A DNA stretch of 8,333 bases from Clostridia bacterium (GTDB taxonomy: Bacteria; Bacillota; Clostridia; Christensenellales; Aristaeellaceae), in contig JAFZRB010000388.1 in the NCBI GenBank assembly GCA_017620115.1, positions 1 to 8,333 of the forward strand. Direction: 5' to 3'. The notes below the pieces were generated by a model. That model was not told where the DNA came from. It worked only from the letters and a program-made list of their open reading frames with translations, and ran no database searches. Numbering within the stretch: the stretch's first letter is position 1; every line of letters begins with the position of its first letter. Made by a program: the position numbers and the translations under genes. Of the stretch, positions 5,140-8,333 are shown piece after piece.

Positions 5140-6522
5140 ATGAACGCCATTGATATCGGCGGCCGCGTCGAGATGATGATCGACGATTACCTCGTCGATT
5201 CCATGAACGGCCTCGCGTTCCGCCTGAACAAACCCGTCGAGCGGGAAATCGCGATCACGGGCGATAAGCCCTGGGAGAGCGTGGGCAGCTTCGTGTACGC
5301 CAGCGTCTTCGAGTGGAACGGGCTGTTCCACCTCTACTACCGCGCCACCGGCCCCGGCAACAAGGACGACACCGACGCGCTGCAGTACCTGTGCTACGCG
5401 CGCAGCGCCGACGGCGTCCACTGGGAAAAGCCCTCGCTGGGGCTGTTCGAGTACGGCGGCGGCACGGACAACAACATCCTCATGGGCGGCGAGCTCTGCC
5501 ACAACTTCACGCCCGCGCTGGACACGAACCCCGACTGCCCGGAGGACGAGCGCGTCAAGGCCGTGGCGGGCTACGGCCACGCGCTGTACGTGTTCGCCTC
5601 GGCCGACGGGCTGCGTTTCCGCCCTCTGGCGGACGAACCCGCCGTGACCTCGGAGCGCTTCGGGTTCGATTCGCAGAACGTGCTGTTCTACGACGGCGCG
5701 CGCGGCGTATACCGCATCTATTCGCGTTACTTCAAGCCCTCGCCCGCCGGCATGAAATGGGGCGACGGGGAGCGCATGTTGCGCGCCATCCAGTCCTGCG
5801 AATCGAAGGACTGCCGCCATTGGAGCGCGCCGACGCCCAACGCCTATGCGGGCGGCGCGGACGAACACCTCTACACCAACGCCGTGACTCCCTGCCCCGG
5901 CGCGGAGCATATCCTGCTTTCCTTCCCGATGCGCTTCGTGGAGGAGCGCGCCCGCGCGCTGGTGCGCGGCTCCCGCGGCGTGTCGGACGCGGTGTTCATG
6001 ACCAGCCGCGACGGCGTGCTCTGGGACAGGCGGCACATGGACAGCCTCGCGGACGGTGGCCTCGACGAGCGCAGCTGGACGCAGCGCAGCAACATGGTAA
6101 CGCGCGGCATACTGCGCACGGGCGACGAGTTCAGCCTGTACGTCACGAAGCGCTACTGCTGGGAGGACGCGAGGCTGGTTCGCTTCGCCGCGCGGCCCTT
6201 CGGCTTTTCGGCGCTGGAGGCCGGCGCGGAGGGCGGCGCGCTGCGCACCAAGCCCGTGACGTTTTCCGGCAACGCGCTGCGCGTCAACTACGCCACCGCC
6301 GCGCCGGGCAGCCTGCGCGCCGGGCTGATCGACCCGGAAACGGGCCGCTTCATCGAGGGCTTCTCGCCCGACGACTGCGAAGAGGCGTTCGGCGACGCGC
6401 TGGACGAGCCCCTGCGCTTCGCCGGCGGCTCCCTCGCGCCGCTCAGCGGAAAGCCGGTCGCGGTTCAGTTCAGCCTGCGCCTCGCCCGCCTGTACGCCTT
6501 CCGCTTCGGGCCTGACCGATGA
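5140..6522 (+). CDS. GH32/43-like beta-propeller protein with C-terminal beta-sandwich
   Basis: A 460-residue protein that looks like a glycosidase-type propeller followed by a small beta domain. It begins with a DDYLVDSMNGL strand (15-25). Repeated blade motifs of the type 'Y.R S.DG..W' are seen at 85-96 (CYARSADGVHW), 219-228 (CESKDCRHW) and 284-296 (AVFMTSRDGVLWD). FDSQNVLFYD (176-185) resembles the D-x-x-N segment of five-bladed GH32/GH43 propellers. Residues about 379-456 form the C-terminal domain, with GFSPDDCEEAFGD at 407-419 and a closing LYAFRF strand. From memory, similar proteins occur beside sulfatases in Planctomycetes and Bacillota, usually annotated as hypothetical or GH32-like; the catalytic residues are not established. 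No signal peptide, so cytosolic. GAGGAGG (5128-5134) overlaps the lyase stop, 5 nt before the ATG. The stop overlaps the next start (ATGA). Activity unknown; a role in trimming the same acidic glycan is inferred from the operon. Confidence 0.8.
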   Translation: MNAIDIGGRVEMMIDDYLVDSMNGLAFRLNKPVEREIAITGDKPWESVGSFVYASVFEWNGLFHLYYRATGPGNKDDTDALQYLCYARSADGVHWEKPSLGLFEYGGGTDNNILMGGELCHNFTPALDTNPDCPEDERVKAVAGYGHALYVFASADGLRFRPLADEPAVTSERFGFDSQNVLFYDGARGVYRIYSRYFKPSPAGMKWGDGERMLRAIQSCESKDCRHWSAPTPNAYAGGADEHLYTNAVTPCPGAEHILLSFPMRFVEERARALVRGSRGVSDAVFMTSRDGVLWDRRHMDSLADGGLDERSWTQRSNMVTRGILRTGDEFSLYVTKRYCWEDARLVRFAARPFGFSALEAGAEGGALRTKPVTFSGNALRVNYATAAPGSLRAGLIDPETGRFIEGFSPDDCEEAFGDALDEPLRFAGGSLAPLSGKPVAVQFSLRLARLYAFRFGPDR

Positions 6523-7151
6523 GCCTCATCGTATTCGACACGGAAACCACGGCCCCTTCGCCCGGCCAGATCTGCCAGCTCGCGTATCTGGTGATCGACG
6601 GCAGGCGCGCGACGGGGAAAAACTACTTTTTCACAGTGGACGAAATGACGCCGCGCGCGCAAGCGGTTCACGGCCTGAGCCCCGAAGCGCTGAAGGCGCT
6701 GTCCGGCGGGCTGCGCTTCGCGGACCGCGCGCGGGACATCCTTTCGGATTTCGCCGCGTGCGACGCGCTGGCCGGCCACGGCGCGGCGTTCGACGATCTG
6801 TTTCTGCGCGCGGAGCTCGCGCGCTGCGGCCTGGCGCTGGGCGAAAAGCCGCTGTTCTGCACGCGCGATTTCTATGTGCGGCTGACGCGCGAAAAATACG
6901 GCCGCCGCGTGGGCTGGCCCAGCCTTTCGCGCCTGGCCGAAGCATACGGCCTCGCGCCGGACACGATCGCCTCGCGGGCGGAAGCGTGGTTCGGCGGCGG
7001 CGCGGCCGCGCACGACGCGCGCTACGACGCCGCGGCGGCCTGGCTGGTGACGTGCGCGGCCATGGAGCGGGGCGAACTGGACATGAATCTGATCGCGCCG
7101 GGTATAATCGGCGCGCCGGCCGGGCACGCTGAAGCCGGAGGTGCATCCTGA
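6519..7151 (+). CDS. DEDDh 3'-5' exonuclease (DnaQ/RNase T-like)
   Basis: A 210-residue single-domain exonuclease of the DnaQ superfamily. All five DEDDh residues are visible: D7 and E9 in FDTET, D92 in GHGAAFDD, and H165 with D170 in HDARYD. The substrate-side HGL motif is at 51-53 and matches the epsilon-subunit exonuclease pattern. The catalytic domain ends near residue 185; the tail of about 25 residues is Gly/Ala-rich with no motif. It should remove nucleotides from 3' ends of DNA or RNA in the cytosol. No clear ribosome binding site precedes it, and its ATG overlaps the preceding stop (ATGA), so it relies on coupling to the propeller gene. A nuclease at the end of a sugar operon is odd; it may simply share transcription. 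Confidence 0.9.
   Translation: MSLIVFDTETTAPSPGQICQLAYLVIDGRRATGKNYFFTVDEMTPRAQAVHGLSPEALKALSGGLRFADRARDILSDFAACDALAGHGAAFDDLFLRAELARCGLALGEKPLFCTRDFYVRLTREKYGRRVGWPSLSRLAEAYGLAPDTIASRAEAWFGGGAAAHDARYDAAAAWLVTCAAMERGELDMNLIAPGIIGAPAGHAEAGGAS
7078..7108 (+). promoter_or_regulatory. Possible internal promoter inside the exonuclease gene
   Basis: TGGACA (7078-7083) and a perfect TATAAT (7103-7108) are 19 bp apart, wider than ideal. It would drive the 68-residue gene at 7151 on its own. The same GGGTATAAT string appears in the promoter at 7372-7400. Weak evidence because of the spacing. Confidence 0.3.
7137..7142 (+). promoter_or_regulatory. Ribosome binding site for the small HMA-like gene
   Basis: GGAGGT, 8 nt before the ATG at 7151. 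It favours this start over the in-frame ATG at 7172 and shows the small reading frame is meant to be translated. Confidence 0.7.
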
Positions 7152-7357
7152 TGGTTCGCAGAGAGATAACCATGGAATGCGGCGCGCGGCAGCTGATGAA
7201 GGCGCGCGACGCGGTGAACGCGCTCTCCGGCGTGATCGGCGCCGAGGTCGTGACCGGCCGCAGCGCCATCCGCGTGTGGCAGAGCGACGAGCTGAGCGGC
7301 GAATCGCTGGGCGCGGCCCTTCGCGCCAGCGGCGCGAAGGATTTTCGCATTCGGTAA
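7151..7357 (+). CDS. Small HMA-like (ferredoxin-fold) protein without the CxxC motif
   Basis: A 68-residue protein whose predicted order of strands and helices is beta-alpha-beta-beta-alpha-beta: REITMEC, then a helix at about 12-25, GAEVV, SAIRVW, a second helix at about 49-60, and DFRIR. This matches the heavy-metal-associated fold in length and layout. The metal-binding CxxC of that family is missing; only one Cys (C10) is present, so metal transfer is unlikely by the usual route. Its start shares one base with the exonuclease stop (TGATG), and GGAGGT lies 8 nt upstream, so it is probably co-translated with the nuclease. Function unknown; the fold call rests on pattern alone. Confidence 0.6.
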   Translation: MVRREITMECGARQLMKARDAVNALSGVIGAEVVTGRSAIRVWQSDELSGESLGAALRASGAKDFRIR

Positions 7358-7371
7358 AACCCGCGCGCGGA

Positions 7372-7400
7372 TTGATTTTCCCGCCTGCATCGGGTATAAT
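7372..7400 (+). promoter_or_regulatory. Sigma-A promoter of the DUF1292 gene
   Basis: TTGATT (7372-7377) and a perfect TATAAT (7395-7400) with a 17-bp spacer. Transcription would start near 7407, giving a leader of about 40 nt. It lies only 15 bp past the preceding stop and no convincing terminator separates the two, so read-through from the long operon is also possible. Confidence 0.75.
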
Positions 7401-7431
7401 AGGGCGGAAGCAACACAGACGCCGCATGGCG

Positions 7432-7439
7432 AAGGAGGT
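7432..7439 (+). promoter_or_regulatory. Ribosome binding site that fixes the DUF1292 start
   Basis: AAGGAGGT, 7 nt before the ATG at 7447. It is the strongest ribosome binding site in the window and shows that the open frame extending further upstream is not part of the protein. Confidence 0.85.
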
Positions 7440-7446
7440 CATTTGC

Positions 7447-7755
7447 ATGGAGAACAACAACGAAGATCTGGAGCTGTATGTGTTCAGCGATGAAGACGGC
7501 AACGACGTCAACGTGCAGGTGCTGGATTATTTCTACTATAACGGCGACGAGTACGCCGTGATGACCGAGCTGGCCGAGGGCCAGGAGCCGAGGACTGAAG
7601 AGGGCGGCGACGAGGAGTACCCGGAAATCTTCTTCATGAAGGTGGTGCCGGTGGACGAGGAAAACGTGGAGTTCGAGCCCGTGGACGACGAGCTGGGCGA
7701 CAAGCTGTTCGAGATCGTCAACTCGGAGTTCGACGACGAGGAGGATGGGGAGTGA
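7447..7755 (+). CDS. DUF1292 family acidic protein
   Basis: A 102-residue, strongly acidic protein. The core matches the DUF1292 pattern of Bacillota: 'Y-x-F-x-DEDGN' near the N-terminus (11-19), then VLDYFYYNGDEYAVM (25-39), a short acidic linker (about 49-57), IFFMKVVP (61-68) and a closing segment LGDKLFEIVNSEF (83-95). The length is normal for the family. In many Bacillota such genes sit beside yrrK/ruvX and yrzL; here the gene stands alone with its own promoter and a strong ribosome binding site, so it is probably well expressed. Function unknown. It faces the ROK gene tail to tail. Confidence 0.88.
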   Translation: MENNNEDLELYVFSDEDGNDVNVQVLDYFYYNGDEYAVMTELAEGQEPRTEEGGDEEYPEIFFMKVVPVDEENVEFEPVDDELGDKLFEIVNSEFDDEEDGE

Positions 7756-7777
7756 TCCCGATCTCCCTTCCGGCATG

Positions 7778-7819
7778 AAAAAACAAACGCAGCCGCGGCT
7801 CAACAGGCCCGGCTGCGTT
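7778..7819 (-). terminator. Intrinsic terminator of the ROK kinase gene
   Basis: A perfect 10-bp stem (7786-7795 with 7810-7819) closes a 14-nt loop that can pair further. On the minus strand the stem is followed by TTTGTTTTTTC (T-rich 7778-7787), a clear Rho-independent signal about 18 nt past the ROK stop. On the plus strand the stem is followed by TTCACATTTTG, a much poorer T-run, so it may stop DUF1292 transcripts only partly. Confidence 0.85.
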
Positions 7820-7836
7820 CACATTTTGCAGGGGTA

Positions 7837-8333
7837 TTACTTTCCCAGCATGGCGGCGCCGATGATGCCGGCGTCGTTGCCGAGGGTGGCCAGCTCCACG
7901 CGGGCATAGGGCATGGTCTTGTAGAAGATCTTCTTCGCCAGCTTCTCGCGCACGGGCTTGATGAGGAACTCGCCCGCCGCCGACACGCCGCCGCCCACGG
8001 CGATGATCTCCGGGTCGATGAAGTTGATGATGTTCACCATGCCCACCGCCAGGTGCTCGGTGTACTCGTCGAACACCGCCAGGGCGGCCTCGTCGCCCGC
8101 CTTCGCGGCGTCGATCACGGTCTTGGCGGAGATGTTCTTGGCCTGAGCCAGCACGGATTCGGGGTGCTTCTTCGCCGCCTCGGTGCCCATGCGGATGAGC
8201 GCCGTGGCGCTGGCGTAGCGCTCCCAGCAGCCGCGGTTGCCGCAGGTGCATTGTTCGCCGCCGGCCACGGTGATCATGTGGCCCAGCTCGCTGCCCACGC
8301 CGTGCGCGCCAGAATATACCTTGCCGTCGATGA
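7837..8333 (-). CDS. ROK family glucokinase, C-terminal part (cut by window edge)
   Basis: The last 164 residues of a ROK sugar kinase; the N-terminal ATP-binding half lies beyond the right edge. The visible part contains the sugar-binding Glu and zinc-ligand His in GSELGHM (coded near 8280-8298), then the ROK zinc motif CTCGNRGCWE, and the C-terminal nucleotide-site segment with DPEIIAVGGGVS followed by NDAGIIGAAMLGK. These match Bacillota-type GlcK, which phosphorylates glucose with ATP in the cytosol. Other ROK members (N-acetylglucosamine or N-acetylmannosamine kinase, ROK repressors) share these motifs, and the DNA-binding question cannot be settled without the N-terminus. The stop is TAA, followed by a strong terminator. 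Because it lies on the opposite strand from the catabolic operon and has its own terminator, it is probably a separate housekeeping unit. Confidence 0.9.
   Translation of the reverse strand, partial: IDGKVYSGAHGVGSELGHMITVAGGEQCTCGNRGCWERYASATALIRMGTEAAKKHPESVLAQAKNISAKTVIDAAKAGDEAALAVFDEYTEHLAVGMVNIINFIDPEIIAVGGGVSAAGEFLIKPVREKLAKKIFYKTMPYARVELATLGNDAGIIGAAMLGK

Noticed and set aside
5002..6036. Minus-strand open frame across the lyase/propeller junction
   Set aside because: It spans two real plus-strand genes and shows no domain of its own.
5313..6515. Second plus-strand open frame inside the propeller gene
   Set aside because: Arg-rich out-of-frame translation without motifs; the other frame has the conserved blades, a ribosome binding site and coupled ends.
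7361..7370. CCGCGCGCGG palindrome followed by ATTGATTTT as a terminator after the small HMA-like gene
   Set aside because: The palindrome leaves at most three pairs once a loop is allowed, and the T-run is broken; it also overlaps the -35 region of the next promoter.
7141..7446. An N-terminal extension of the DUF1292 frame back to 7141
   Set aside because: The promoter at 7372-7400 and the strong ribosome binding site at 7432-7439 lie inside it, and DUF1292 homology starts only after 7447.
1..8333. CRISPR array, tRNA, rRNA, insertion sequence or phage module
   Set aside because: No regularly spaced long repeats, cloverleaf-like segments, transposase or integrase motifs were found on either strand.

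Overview
The window looks like a chromosomal segment of a high-G+C anaerobic Bacillota (Clostridia-type) bacterium. The evidence is the mostly strong GGAGG-type ribosome binding sites, sigma-A style promoters with 17-bp spacers, frequent 1-4 bp gene overlaps, a DUF1292 protein (a family typical of Bacillota) and a ROK glucokinase of the Bacillota type. A finer placement, for example among gut Christensenellales-like lineages, is only a guess. There is no rRNA, tRNA, CRISPR array, insertion sequence or phage gene.

Layout. Two operons diverge from a 268-bp intergenic region (2859-3126) that holds one good promoter in each direction. The leftward operon (2858 to 68) encodes a membrane-anchored protein with a solute-binding-protein-like extracellular part, a two-helix membrane protein with a probable PH-like cytosolic domain, and a Cys-type S1 sulfatase. 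Its genes overlap by 4 bp and it ends at a hairpin plus T-tract at 21-59. The rightward operon (3127 to 7357) encodes a sialidase-like Asp-box beta-propeller, an N-acetylneuraminate lyase family aldolase, a second propeller enzyme of a GH32/43-like uncharacterised type, a DEDDh exonuclease and a 68-residue HMA-like protein. Its genes are 20 bp apart or less, or overlap. A DUF1292 gene follows with its own promoter (7372-7400). From the right edge a ROK sugar kinase gene, cut off at its 5' end, runs leftward and ends at a clear terminator (7778-7819).

How they may work together. The sulfatase, the sialidase-like protein, the lyase and the second propeller protein all lack an export signal. This suggests a cytosolic route that desulfates and trims an imported acidic sugar or oligosaccharide and then splits a sialic-acid-like 2-keto acid into pyruvate plus an aldehyde sugar. 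The lyase keeps every catalytic landmark of NanA. The sialidase-like protein appears to lack the first arginine of the sialidase triad, so the true substrate may not be ordinary sialic acid. No transporter, epimerase or N-acyl-mannosamine kinase is visible here. The exonuclease and HMA-like genes at the end of the catabolic operon, and the two membrane proteins ahead of the sulfatase, have no evident link to sugar metabolism and are the most puzzling parts of the layout.
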